Assembly (NCBI GenBank): GCA_019636565.1
Contig: JAHBXG010000002.1
Location: 90,453 to 154,452 of the forward strand
DNA: 64,000 nucleotides
Source of the DNA: Phycisphaeraceae bacterium
GTDB lineage: Bacteria > Planctomycetota > Phycisphaerae > Phycisphaerales > UBA1924
Direction of reading: 5' to 3'
Program-made: the position numbers and the translations under genes
Notes under the pieces: model-generated
Databases searched by the model: none
Told to the model about the DNA's origin: nothing
Seen by the model: the letters and a program-made list of their open reading frames with translations, nothing else
Part shown: positions 25,651 through 34,772 of the stretch, one piece after another
Layout of the letters: every line of letters starts with the position of its first letter
Position numbering within the stretch: the first letter of the stretch is position 1

Positions 25651-26562
25651 ATGCGAGAGGTCCTGCAATCAGTCGTCCGAGGAATCAGAAAGAGCCCCGC
25701 GCTCAATTCGATGGCGCGCGCGTGCGTCAAGGCCATCCCGGACAAGCGTCACACCACGAACATGCGCGACATCGGGCCCGTTGCCATCCGCCTCCGCCGC
25801 CATCGCTATTTGCTCTGGGAGCATCCGCTCGTTCACGATGCGTTCATGGTCTCGCTCTTCGCACGCCTCATCCGCCCGGGCGACGTGGTTTACGACATCG
25901 GCGCCAACATCGGCCTGTACACGCGCCTCATGCACCAGTGGTTCGGCGCGAGTTACCTCTACGCGTTCGAGCCCATGCTCGAAAACCGCGAACTGCTCGA
26001 GGCCAACGTGCGCCTCGGAAAGATGGACAAGATCTGCGAAATCTCTCCGCTCGCGCTCTCGGATGCCGCGGGTCGAGAAGACCTTCAAATCGACGACATG
26101 AACTCGGGTTCGGCGGTCCTCAACAGCATTTCCGGAGGTCAAGCCTCCAGCGGACGGGCCCATTTCGGCCTGCCTCCAAAGACCGAAACCGTTGAACTCG
26201 AAATGCTTGACGCGTTTGTGATGCGCCCGGGAGTCCGCCCTCCTGCGATGATGAAAATCGATACCGAAGGTGCGGAAGTGAAGATTCTGATCGGCGGGCG
26301 CGAAGCCATCCGCACCCACAAGCCCCGCATGGCCATCGCACTCCACGGCAAAGACAAGGCGAAGGGAACGCTCGAACAACTCGAAATCTTGCAGTGCCCC
26401 GCGTACGGCTATGTAAAAGACGGCGGCAAGGTCGTGTATCAGCGTCTGGTCGTCGCCGACTTCGACCGTCTCGGAAACAACAACATTCTCGCGGCGTACG
26501 ACGAAGACCTGCTTCGCCAGGAACCCAAGCCCCTCGCACGAGCACCCATTCCGGGGGCCTGA
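25651..26562 (+). CDS. FkbM family methyltransferase
   Basis: The 303-residue protein has the SAM-binding motif DVVYDIGANIGLYTRLM followed by LYAFEPMLENRELLEANV, then MMKIDTEGAEVKILIG, the FkbM signature (KIDxEGxE). FkbM-type enzymes methylate hydroxyl groups of polyketides, glycans or lipids; the substrate here is unknown. The first 50 residues are basic and hydrophobic and might contact a membrane or glycolipid. No glycan cluster surrounds it. It follows the phosphatase by 77 bp and may be co-transcribed. Confidence 0.88.
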   Translation: MREVLQSVVRGIRKSPALNSMARACVKAIPDKRHTTNMRDIGPVAIRLRRHRYLLWEHPLVHDAFMVSLFARLIRPGDVVYDIGANIGLYTRLMHQWFGASYLYAFEPMLENRELLEANVRLGKMDKICEISPLALSDAAGREDLQIDDMNSGSAVLNSISGGQASSGRAHFGLPPKTETVELEMLDAFVMRPGVRPPAMMKIDTEGAEVKILIGGREAIRTHKPRMAIALHGKDKAKGTLEQLEILQCPAYGYVKDGGKVVYQRLVVADFDRLGNNNILAAYDEDLLRQEPKPLARAPIPGA

Positions 26563-26625
26563 ACTGTTTTCGGACGACTCCGGATGAACGGCGATTCATC
26601 TCATGGGGGAGCCGCCTCTTCCTGT

Positions 26626-26645
26626 AGTATGTCCGTGTGCATACT
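26626..26645 (+). promoter_or_regulatory. Inverted repeat upstream of the M14 carboxypeptidase gene
   Basis: AGTATG (26626-26631) and CATACT (26640-26645) form a perfect 6-bp inverted repeat with an 8-bp spacer, 44 bp before the start codon. It could be an operator or a short hairpin in the leader. Confidence 0.3.
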
Positions 26646-26689
26646 CGTTCCGCTAGCCCGGCGCGAGATGAACACGGAGAGATCGATTC

Positions 26690-28114
26690 ATGCGTAAATC
26701 TGTGTCTGTAATCCTGCTCGCCGGTGCGATTTCCTTTGGCGCAGCCGGACAAGAAACCCACTCCGTCGGCACCGCCGAGAAATTCGACAATCAAAAAGTT
26801 GTTCGCATTTCTCCTCGGAGCATCGCTGATGTAAATCTGCTCGAGCAAATCTCCGGCGACCGGTGGACCTGCGGTGCTGGTGGGCCAAACGGCGAGGCCG
26901 ATTACCGTGTGAGGATTTCGGACCTGCCGCTGCTGAATCAGGCAGGAGTTCCCTATCGCGTGATCATCGACGATGTGCAATCGCTGATCGATGGGGAGCA
27001 GGCGGAGTTGTTCAATCCGTTCCAGGATCGCGGGTTCTTCGACGCGTACCAGGACTACGCCGCTGTCAGCGCGTACGTCGACAACCTCGTCGCGACTTAC
27101 CCCGGCTGGGTCACGCGGATATCCCTCGGAAACTCCATTCAGGGCCGCCCTATTTTCGGATTTCGAGCCACCAGCCCGGTTCCACCGATTGGAGGGTCCC
27201 CCCGAAAGCCCGTCGTGTTCTTCAACAGCCTCCAGCACGCCCGCGAATGGATCGGCGTCATGTCGAACCTGTATGTCGCAACCCAATTGCTCTCGACATA
27301 TTCAACGAACGCGGCCGCCCGGGAGATGCTCGACACGTACGAGTTTGTGTTCGTCCCGATTTCAAATCCCGACGGATACAACCTTACATGGACTGGCCAA
27401 CGGCTTTGGCGCAAAAACGCCCGCGTGATCAGCGGCACCGTCCGAGGCGTCGACCTCAACCGCAACTGGAGCGTTGGCTGGGGCCTCAGCTCCGGCTCCA
27501 GCGGCAGTTCGACCAGCGAGACCTACCGCGGCTCGGCCCCGTTCTCCGAGCCTGAAACCCAGGTGCTGCGCGATTATGCGATCTCCGTTCCCAAGCTCGT
27601 CGCCAGCATCGACTTCCACAGTTACTCCCAGTTGGTGCTCCGCCCCTGGACGTACCAGTACACCCTCCCACCTGGAAAAGTCGCCTTTGACCGCATCGGC
27701 AGCGCGATGGTCAATGCCATCGCATCTTCAACGGGCACGCAGTACACCTACGGCGGCCCCGACATCTTGTATTTGGCTTCCGGCACCGCCCCCGACTGGT
27801 TTTTCGGAACGACCGGGTCGGTGGCTCTGACCATCGAATTGCGAGACACCGGCCAATATGGCTTTGTGCTCCCGGCCTCGTACATCGTGCCAACCGGTCA
27901 AGACGCCTGGGCCGCCGCAACCACGATGATCACGAGCCTCTGCCGCGCCGACTTGAATCGGGACAACTTCGTAGACGACAGCGATTTCGTACTTTTCGCA
28001 GCCGCATACGACGCATTTCTAACAAATGCGGCCGACTTCACGGGCGACGCAATCACGGACGACTACGACTTCGTTATTTTTGCGGATGCGTACGACCATT
28101 TCACTTGCCCTTGA
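26690..28114 (+). CDS. Secreted M14 zinc carboxypeptidase with dockerin-like C terminus
   Basis: The 474-residue protein begins with a signal peptide (MRKSVSVILLAGAISFGAAG) and has GGAG upstream of ATG 26690. The M14 domain spans about residues 115-410: NSLQHAREWIGV supplies zinc ligands His 183 and Glu 186, DFHSYSQ supplies His 310, and LTIELRDTGQYGF carries the catalytic Glu 383. VDLNRNW is the substrate-binding Asn-Arg. The last 57 residues, from Cys 418, hold two EF-hand-like units (DLNRDNFVDDSDFVLFAAAY and DFTGDAITDDYDFVIFADAY) and end HFTCP, as in its two downstream neighbours. It removes C-terminal residues from peptides outside the cytoplasm. Confidence 0.9.
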   Translation: MRKSVSVILLAGAISFGAAGQETHSVGTAEKFDNQKVVRISPRSIADVNLLEQISGDRWTCGAGGPNGEADYRVRISDLPLLNQAGVPYRVIIDDVQSLIDGEQAELFNPFQDRGFFDAYQDYAAVSAYVDNLVATYPGWVTRISLGNSIQGRPIFGFRATSPVPPIGGSPRKPVVFFNSLQHAREWIGVMSNLYVATQLLSTYSTNAAAREMLDTYEFVFVPISNPDGYNLTWTGQRLWRKNARVISGTVRGVDLNRNWSVGWGLSSGSSGSSTSETYRGSAPFSEPETQVLRDYAISVPKLVASIDFHSYSQLVLRPWTYQYTLPPGKVAFDRIGSAMVNAIASSTGTQYTYGGPDILYLASGTAPDWFFGTTGSVALTIELRDTGQYGFVLPASYIVPTGQDAWAAATTMITSLCRADLNRDNFVDDSDFVLFAAAYDAFLTNAADFTGDAITDDYDFVIFADAYDHFTCP

Positions 28115-28224
28115 TATGGTGCGAACCGCAGTCCGATAAGCGGCGTAGTTGCTCCGACGATTCCTCCGAAGAAGCGGACGGATCGGCTCGCGTTTTGAGG
28201 GAGTTTGTCGTATTCTATGAGAAG

Positions 28225-28242
28225 TGTCCGCAATCGCGGACA
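28225..28242 (+). promoter_or_regulatory. Inverted repeat upstream of the metzincin-like protease gene
   Basis: TGTCCGC (28225-28231) and GCGGACA (28236-28242) form a perfect 7-bp inverted repeat with a 4-nt spacer, 65 bp before the start. It follows TATTCT (28211-28216), a possible -10, so it may be an operator or a 5' leader hairpin. Confidence 0.35.
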
Positions 28243-28307
28243 TTCATTCGAGTTCTAGTTTTTGGAAAACCGGAGCGCTGATGTTTTGCGCTCGAGGGAG
28301 AGACTTC

Positions 28308-30593
28308 ATGCAGACGAGAAAGATTGGTCGCACCACCTTCGCAACAATTTCAGCGCTGGTGGCTCTGAGCGGCGGCGCCGCGTCGTCGCTCGCACAGCTC
28401 GGCGCGTTTCCCGCGTCGGACTTCCAAGGCAAGAGTCTGCTCCCGTTCCAGTTGGAACTGGCGATCAGCGCAAAGGCCCCGTCGACCGCGAGTGCCAGCC
28501 TGATGCGCGCCGCGATCGTGCGTTCTATGCACAGCACGCAATCGTGTTACGCCTCCAACTTGTCCAACGAACAGTGGCAGTCGCTGATGGATCAGTTCCA
28601 GTTCCTGCCTCCGACGCAGGATCCGATCGATCCCAATGATCCCTTCAACGATCGTTTCAATGTCGATCTGTACCGCTGGGGTCCGGGCGGAACCGCGAAC
28701 TCGTCGTTCCCGAGCGGCGCAGCGACCGCCACCAATCTAACCGTTAGTTTCCCGAATGACGGCCCAACTTGGGGCCTTTCCGCGTCCGGGTTCTCCACGG
28801 CCCCGAACGCACTCGGCGCCTCGCTCACTTCGCAGTTCGGCAATCTCGATAGGGGCCGCGAGTACCTCCGCCAGTGTCTCGGTGGGTGGCGTCGCTACGG
28901 CGGAATTACATACACCGAAGTCGCTGACGACAACACGCTGATGACAAACTCGGCAATCCACAACAACTCGCGAGGCGATATCCGCATCGGCGGCATTTCG
29001 CTCAACGGGCAAGGCGGCGTCCTGGCGTACAACTGCTTCCCGTCGCCCGGCGGCCTCGCTGGCTCGCTCACCGGTGGCGACATGGTGATCAACACCGCGT
29101 ACTTCGGCGATGCAAGCACCTTCAATTCCACGTCCAACAACTACCGCTACTTCCGCAATGTGTGCACGCATGAGCACGGTCACGGGCTGGGCTTCATCCA
29201 CCAGGTGCCTTGCAGCAGCACCAAACTGATGGAACCATTTATCCAGACCCTGACCGACGGCGTTCGCATCGACGATCGTCGCGCTGCCGGCCGCAACTAC
29301 GGCGATCGCTTCAGCGGCAATCAGTCGCTGGCGACCGCCCAGGATTTCGGCAATCTGACCACCCCCGCGCTGCGTTCCATCGCCGCGCGAGATCTTTCGC
29401 TCAATGGTTACGTCAATGGCGGCACAAACGCGACAGGTGCCGACTTCTTCCGATTCACGCTTGATAGCGCACAGAATGTCAAGATCATCGCGACTCCGAC
29501 CGGCGGCACCTACACCACCGGCCAGCAGTCGAGCAACTGCTCGGGTTCCACAACCGCGTACGCGACAAGCTTCCTTGGCGATCTGGCTTACGTGCTCACG
29601 AATTCCGACGGAACCGTCACGATCGGCACCGTTGATGCAACCGCTGCGGGCGCCGCGGAGACCTTCACGTTCTCCAACCTCGCCGCGGGTTCCTACGTGC
29701 TCCAGGTATTCGACAACAACGCCGCAAACCTCACGAACGGGTCGAACGGAAACACGATCGTCCAGTTGTACGACCTCGAGATCCAGGTTGGCACCAACGT
29801 CTACGCCGATCCCTACGCCAATGCGGGCATCAACAAGCGCATCGGCGCCGGGCTCGTCTGCTACTTCATGGGCGACATCAACTCGGGCATCACCGAAAAC
29901 CGCGTCGCCGAGACGATCTCTCGCTACGAGTGGGATCTCGATGGCGATGGCGTCTTCGAAACCGGCGTCGCGCCCGCCGCCTCCGTCCCCAAGCCCACGT
30001 TCACGTATGTCTCGAACGGCACCTACCCGGTGACGCTCCGGGTGCGTGACAGCCAGGGCAAGACAGGCACCGACACCATCAACGTCGTGGTCTTCGGCGC
30101 GACCACCACCTTCACTGGTACCGCCATCTCCGGCGATCAGGGAACCTCGGTTCCGTTCACGATCGTCGGAACCAACCTGAAGAACGTCACCAGCGCCGCG
30201 ATGGTGACGGTCACCACAGGCACCGGCGTGACCGTGTCGGGCACGCCGGTACCCAACGCGATGGGCACCGAGGTCACGGGCCTTTCGTTCGTGATCGATT
30301 CGGGCGCATCGGTTGGAGGCCACAACGTCAAGGTTTCCAACAGCGACGGCAACGCGACTTTCGCCAATTTCCTCACGGTCAATGCCGTGGTCGCCTGCCC
30401 CGGCGACATCAACGGCGATACCTTCGTCGACGATTCCGACTTCGTCCTCTTTGCCGCGGCGTACGACCTGCTCGACTGCGCCGATCCCTCGATGCCCGTC
30501 GGCTGCCCGGCGGACCTCAACGGCGATGGCTTTGTTGACGACGCCGACTTCGTTCTGTTCTCGGCAGCGTACGACGCGTACCTCTGCCCCTGA
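28308..30593 (+). CDS. Secreted metzincin-like metalloprotease with PKD domain and dockerin-like C terminus
   Basis: ATG 28308 has GGGAGA 7 nt upstream and a signal peptide (TTFATISALVALSGGAASSLAQ), giving 761 residues. The catalytic motif HEHGHGLGFIH (288-298) matches the metzincin HExxHxxGxxH, with a plausible Met-turn shortly after (STKLMEP). The fold resembles matrixins. A domain ending in GSYVLQVFDNN and a PKD domain (YEWDLDGDGVFETG ... YPVTLRVRDSQG) follow. The C terminus has two cysteine-bounded units, CPGDINGDTFVDDSDFVLFA and CPADLNGDGFVDDADFVLFS, ending AYLCP. Its target is unknown. A terminator follows at 30637. Confidence 0.82.
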   Translation: MQTRKIGRTTFATISALVALSGGAASSLAQLGAFPASDFQGKSLLPFQLELAISAKAPSTASASLMRAAIVRSMHSTQSCYASNLSNEQWQSLMDQFQFLPPTQDPIDPNDPFNDRFNVDLYRWGPGGTANSSFPSGAATATNLTVSFPNDGPTWGLSASGFSTAPNALGASLTSQFGNLDRGREYLRQCLGGWRRYGGITYTEVADDNTLMTNSAIHNNSRGDIRIGGISLNGQGGVLAYNCFPSPGGLAGSLTGGDMVINTAYFGDASTFNSTSNNYRYFRNVCTHEHGHGLGFIHQVPCSSTKLMEPFIQTLTDGVRIDDRRAAGRNYGDRFSGNQSLATAQDFGNLTTPALRSIAARDLSLNGYVNGGTNATGADFFRFTLDSAQNVKIIATPTGGTYTTGQQSSNCSGSTTAYATSFLGDLAYVLTNSDGTVTIGTVDATAAGAAETFTFSNLAAGSYVLQVFDNNAANLTNGSNGNTIVQLYDLEIQVGTNVYADPYANAGINKRIGAGLVCYFMGDINSGITENRVAETISRYEWDLDGDGVFETGVAPAASVPKPTFTYVSNGTYPVTLRVRDSQGKTGTDTINVVVFGATTTFTGTAISGDQGTSVPFTIVGTNLKNVTSAAMVTVTTGTGVTVSGTPVPNAMGTEVTGLSFVIDSGASVGGHNVKVSNSDGNATFANFLTVNAVVACPGDINGDTFVDDSDFVLFAAAYDLLDCADPSMPVGCPADLNGDGFVDDADFVLFSAAYDAYLCP

Positions 30594-30632
30594 CCTTCTG
30601 TCAGTGATCGCCCGTCCAAGGTGATTTCCCCT

Positions 30633-30667
30633 CACGCCGCCGGCTTACCCCGGCGGTGTTTCTTTTT
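30633..30667 (+). terminator. Rho-independent terminator of the metzincin-like protease gene
   Basis: CCGCCGG (30637-30643) pairs with CCGGCGG (30650-30656) around a 6-nt loop and is followed by TGTTTCTTTTTG, 44 bp after the stop. Confidence 0.8.
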
Positions 30668-30853
30668 GTCGTGCGTTTTTTTTGGTGAAGTGGATGTAGG
30701 AGCTTTTTGTGGGCGCCGCCGGCGCGTCGTGCTTAAGATCACACCGGAGTTCCAGCAACTCCCTATGACATTTGCCTTTCACGGGCACCGTTCGAGAGCG
30801 GGTCTGAGTTTCAAAACACCGATGTTGCGGGATGCCGCGTGGAGGTTGACACC

Positions 30854-32413
30854 GTGTCCACACGAAATCTATTTGCGCGTTTGCGCTGTTTACAGTGGCC
30901 CGCACGGCCGCGCCGCGTGAACATCAAGCTGGCGATTCTTTCGATCGCCATGGGAACGTCTGCATCCACGGCCCATGCCCAGTGCCCGCTGACCTTCGAC
31001 ACCGCGGTCAGTTACGACGCGGGAAGCGGTCCCAATTCCATAGCCGTCGGCGATCTGAATGGCGACGATCGGCCCGACCTGACGGTATTGAATTACGGCG
31101 GCGAAACCGTCTCGGCGCTGCTTGGCAACGGCGATGGAACCTTTGCCGCGCCAGTCAACTACGCCACAGTCGCTCAGTGCAACTCGCTCGCCATCGGCAA
31201 CCTCAACGGCGACGGAAAACTCGACCTTGCTGTGTCGAGCAAGAACACTATCTTGGTGCTGCTGGGGAACGGCGACGGAACATTCGCCGATGCGGTCAAC
31301 TACGCCGTGCCCGGCACCTCTGTCGCCATCGGCGACTTCAACGGTGACGGCAAATCCGACCTGGTGGTGGCAAACTCAGGCCTTGGTACCGTCTCGGTGC
31401 TTCTGGGAAACGGCAACGGGGCCTTTGCCGCGCCGGTCAACTCTGCGGCGGGCGCCAATGCCACGACCCTGACCATCGGCGATCTGAACACCGACGGCAA
31501 ACTCGATCTGGTCGTGACGAACTCCAGCATCAATTCAGTCTCGGCCTTGCTCGGCAACGGCAACGGCACATTTGCCGCGCCGGTCAGTTCTCCCTCGGGC
31601 AACAATCCCTACCACCCGGCAATCGGCGACCTGAACGGCGACAACAAGCTCGATCTGGCGATAAGAGATTTCTCGAGCAACGGCGTCTCGGTGCTGCTCG
31701 GCAACGGCAACGGCACATTTGCCGCGCCGGTCACCTACGCCGCTGGGACCGGACCCTACTCCGTCGCCATCGGCGACTTGAATGGCGACGGCAAGCCCGA
31801 GCTGGTACTGCCAAACTACACCAGCAACGATGTCTCGGTGTTGGTGGGCAACGGCAACGGCACCTTTTCCCCTGCGGCCAGCTATGCCGTGTTCGATCTC
31901 GCCAGACCCGAGTTCGTGGCCATCGGCGATTTCAATGCCGACGGCAAGCCCGACATGGCCACCGTGAACAATCGAGGTGACAACGTCTCGGTCCTGTTGA
32001 ACTCGGGCGCCGGCTTTGCCGCTCCCACATTCACGCAACAGCCCACGGGACGGGTCGTGCAAGCGGGCGCGAGCGCCGCGTTCACTGCCGCCGCCAATGG
32101 ATTCGGCGCCTCGCTGAACTACCAATGGCGACGCAATGGCATGCCTCTCTCCGACGGCGGCAACATCGCCGGCGCCGCTACGAACACGCTGACCATCGAC
32201 CCGGCGCAATCGAGTGACGTGGCGTCGTACGACTTGCAGGTCGTCAGCGCCCCATCGTGCACAGGCGGAAACCAGGTGGCGACAAGCATCGCGATTGTGT
32301 TGGCTATCAACGGAACCGCGTGCCCGGCGGACTTCAATGGCGATCACCAGGTCGATGACGCGGACTTCGTCCAGTTCCTTGCGGCGTACAACGAACTGCT
32401 CTGCCCGGAATGA
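30854..32413 (+). CDS. Secreted seven-bladed FG-GAP/VCBS repeat protein with Ig-like domain and dockerin-like tail
   Basis: I use GTG 30854, which has GGAGG 8 nt upstream; an Arg-rich stretch then leads into a signal segment (IKLAILSIAMGTSASTAHAQ), for 519 residues. Seven repeats of the type VAIGDLNGDGKxDLVV ... VSVLLGNGNGTFAAPV follow, each with a DxNxDxxxD calcium-binding loop, predicting a complete integrin-alpha-like beta-propeller. The seventh repeat lacks the FAAPV end. Next is an Ig-like domain (FTQQPTGRVVQAGASAAFTA ... YQWRRNGMPL) and a tail CPADFNGDHQVDDADFVQFL ending LLCPE. Binding or structural roles at the cell surface are likely; no catalytic site is seen. Confidence 0.85.
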   Translation: MSTRNLFARLRCLQWPARPRRVNIKLAILSIAMGTSASTAHAQCPLTFDTAVSYDAGSGPNSIAVGDLNGDDRPDLTVLNYGGETVSALLGNGDGTFAAPVNYATVAQCNSLAIGNLNGDGKLDLAVSSKNTILVLLGNGDGTFADAVNYAVPGTSVAIGDFNGDGKSDLVVANSGLGTVSVLLGNGNGAFAAPVNSAAGANATTLTIGDLNTDGKLDLVVTNSSINSVSALLGNGNGTFAAPVSSPSGNNPYHPAIGDLNGDNKLDLAIRDFSSNGVSVLLGNGNGTFAAPVTYAAGTGPYSVAIGDLNGDGKPELVLPNYTSNDVSVLVGNGNGTFSPAASYAVFDLARPEFVAIGDFNADGKPDMATVNNRGDNVSVLLNSGAGFAAPTFTQQPTGRVVQAGASAAFTAAANGFGASLNYQWRRNGMPLSDGGNIAGAATNTLTIDPAQSSDVASYDLQVVSAPSCTGGNQVATSIAIVLAINGTACPADFNGDHQVDDADFVQFLAAYNELLCPE

Positions 32414-32431
32414 GATCGACAAGAGTGCCAA

Positions 32432-32469
32432 CGAAAACGCCGCCGGTCGTCCGGCGGCGTTTTTCTTTT
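32432..32469. terminator. Bidirectional rho-independent terminator
   Basis: An 11-bp perfect stem (32436-32446 with 32451-32461, loop TCGT) is followed by TTTCTTTTC on the plus strand and by TTTTCGTTGG on the minus strand. It can end both the FG-GAP transcript and the tRNA-Gly transcript coming the other way. Confidence 0.88.
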
Positions 32470-32473
32470 CCAA

Positions 32474-32545
32474 AGCGGGCGAAGGGGCTTGAACCCTCGA
32501 CCTTCTCGTTGGCAACGAGACGCTCTACCACTGAGCTACGCCCGC
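32474..32545 (-). tRNA. tRNA-Gly(GCC)
   Basis: A complete cloverleaf on the minus strand: acceptor GCGGGCG/CGCCCGC, D stem GCTC/GAGC, anticodon stem TCTCG/CGAGA with loop TTGCCAA (anticodon GCC) and T arm GAGGG-TTCAAGC-CCCTT. CCA is not encoded. It reads GGC and GGT codons. Confidence 0.95.
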
Positions 32546-32719
32546 AGAAAGAACTCTTCGATTGTCGAACCCGAACACGCCCCAAGTCGGCTCGGACATG
32601 CCGAATCGGCTGGAAGCGGGAAGAAAGTTAGCCGGAGCAACCGGAAAGGTCAACCCGAGACAATCTCGGACGGCCAGATGTCCAATCCCCCGGGGGGTTG
32701 AGATTCCGGGATCGGGACG

Positions 32720-34603
32720 TCAGGCCGGGGGCAGCGGGCCACGGACGGCGGTTTCAAGGTCGGAGGGCTTGAAGAAGCTATTGAAATAGATCGGCCGCTC
32801 CAAGCCTGGACGGAAGACGGCAACCAGCGGGATGCCGCCGCCACCTGAAATCTCACGCACGAGCCCCCACCCTTGACTCTCGCCGGCGCTGGTCAGGTCG
32901 ATCTTCATGGGAACAACGTCGCGTGCGTTGAGCAGACCGACGCCGGTTTCGCTCAGCAGCACGTTCCGCTCGATGACGTGGCAGTTTGTGCACCATTTCG
33001 CCGTAAAATCGACGACAACGATTTTGCCCGCCTTGAGAGCGACATCGATCTGCTTGCGCACATCGGCTTCGGGCACATTGACAAACTTCGTCCAAGAGAC
33101 CGGACCTTCGGATGTAAGCGCCCGAGTGGTCCAGACGGTGATGCCGATCCAGGCGAGCGCCAGCACGGTCACGATTGCCTTCGCATTTTTCGTACGGAGC
33201 ATTTTCCAGCCGCCCACGATCGCCCAAAGCCCTCCGAGCACAGCGACAGCGCCAACGACGAACCATGGCCACTTCTCGCTCGTGAGGTTCGAGAGCAGAA
33301 ACGCCGCTACTGCGAGCATCAGGATGCCGAGCACTTGCTTGAGCAGTTCGCCACCCGGCCCGGCCTTGGGTAGGCGATCGATCAGCCGCGGAAAGGCGAT
33401 GAGAACCGCGTACGGCAACGCCATCCCCGCTCCCATGACTACGAACGTCACCAAGCCCATCCACGGTGGCTGAGTCGCTGCCCATGCGATCGTCGCGCCC
33501 AGCAACGGACCAGTGCACGGCGTCGAGAGCACGGCCGTCAACGCGCCGAGCAGAAAGTTTCCGAGCACGGTGTCGTGGCTCGGATTCAGCATGTACACAG
33601 ACTGGGGCAATTGCAGCGTAAACAGCCCGATCATCCCCAAACCCATGACGCCGACGATCGTCGCCATGATGATCGTGAACCAGCGGCTGGTGAATACCTG
33701 CCCCCAATCCTGCTTCTGGCCACCAGTCACGATCCCGAAGATCAGGAGCCCGAGCACGAGAAACGTCGCCACGATTCCGATGCAGTAGACCGCACCAAAG
33801 AGGGCCAGTTTCCCGGGGTGACCCGCCTGCTGCTGGAGCGAGAGAATCTTGATCGGGATGACCGGCAGCACACAGGGTGTCAGATTGAGCAGGAAGCCGG
33901 CAACCAGAGCGATCAGCAGAATGACAACCGACTGGTCGCGTCCCAACGAGAATTCATAACCAAAGAAATCGAAGCGGCTCCGTGCTGGAGAAGGTGCCGC
34001 GGTCGCTCCGGCATTCATCCGCGAATAGACGCTCGGATCGAAAGCCGCAAAGAGATCCGATGCGCCTCCGCCCGTGTTTGCCGTCTGCCCAAGCGGCTTG
34101 ACGTCCAACGCCACTTCCAGCGTCACATCCTCCGGCATCAAGCACTGAGACTCGTCGCACGCCTGAATCTTGACGATCAGCGGAACTTTGACAACGCCGA
34201 GCGGAAAATCCGCGCTCAATTGCAGGGGCACGAAGGCGACGGCCTTTCCGGCGAAGAACTCCATTTCCAAAGGCTTGCCGGTCAATCTCACGGTCATGGA
34301 AACCGGGTTGGGCCACTGGATGGGGCCGACTTTCATCCCCTTGGGCGCGACAGCCTCGATCTGCGTCTCGATGAGAGCCAGATCATTGAGTTCATCGGGC
34401 AACTTCGGATCGTTGGTTTGCGTGTGCCAGCCTTTGGCATGATCCAATATCACCGCGATCGCCAACTGCCCGCCGGGGGCCACAACTGCTGTCTGGGCTT
34501 CCGCCGTTACCGTCACCTTGGCCGACGACCCAAACTGAGCGAAGGCCACGCGGGAAAGCGCCGCCGCGGCAAGCAATGCAAACAACCATGCCGATAGTCT
34601 CAT
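32720..34603 (-). CDS. dsbD: DsbD-type protein-disulfide reductase
   Basis: ATG 34603 begins a signal peptide (MRLSAWLFALLAAAALSRVAFA) and gives 627 residues. The N-terminal periplasmic domain (about 23-215) is of the DsbD alpha type. The membrane part has about eight segments, with redox cysteines in LNLTPCVLPVIPIKIL and LSTPCTGPLLGA. The C-terminal thioredoxin-like domain carries KWCTNCHVIE (Trp 537, Cys 538, Cys 541). DsbD passes electrons from cytoplasmic thioredoxin across the membrane to reduce exported thiols, which fits an organism exporting many cysteine-bounded proteins. No separate cytochrome-c maturation gene is adjacent. Confidence 0.92.
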   Translation of the reverse strand: MRLSAWLFALLAAAALSRVAFAQFGSSAKVTVTAEAQTAVVAPGGQLAIAVILDHAKGWHTQTNDPKLPDELNDLALIETQIEAVAPKGMKVGPIQWPNPVSMTVRLTGKPLEMEFFAGKAVAFVPLQLSADFPLGVVKVPLIVKIQACDESQCLMPEDVTLEVALDVKPLGQTANTGGGASDLFAAFDPSVYSRMNAGATAAPSPARSRFDFFGYEFSLGRDQSVVILLIALVAGFLLNLTPCVLPVIPIKILSLQQQAGHPGKLALFGAVYCIGIVATFLVLGLLIFGIVTGGQKQDWGQVFTSRWFTIIMATIVGVMGLGMIGLFTLQLPQSVYMLNPSHDTVLGNFLLGALTAVLSTPCTGPLLGATIAWAATQPPWMGLVTFVVMGAGMALPYAVLIAFPRLIDRLPKAGPGGELLKQVLGILMLAVAAFLLSNLTSEKWPWFVVGAVAVLGGLWAIVGGWKMLRTKNAKAIVTVLALAWIGITVWTTRALTSEGPVSWTKFVNVPEADVRKQIDVALKAGKIVVVDFTAKWCTNCHVIERNVLLSETGVGLLNARDVVPMKIDLTSAGESQGWGLVREISGGGGIPLVAVFRPGLERPIYFNSFFKPSDLETAVRGPLPPA

Positions 34604-34772
34604 TCGAACTGTTTCCTTCCCGCAGGGGCTCACCGGCCCAAGTATCCCGTCCTGATCGGCGCTTCATCGTTCAAGGCTGCACCAGACGCCGGTCGATGAT
34701 TGGATGCCGTTGTTCGCGTCCCGTTCCCCCTTCGTCACCCGTTCCTGAACCTCCCCGCCCTACGGAGTCGAG

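Noticed and set aside
28737..30635. 632-residue open frame on the minus strand
   Set aside because: Shadow of the metzincin-like protease gene; Arg/Val-rich, without a signal or known domain, while the plus-strand frame has clear motifs.
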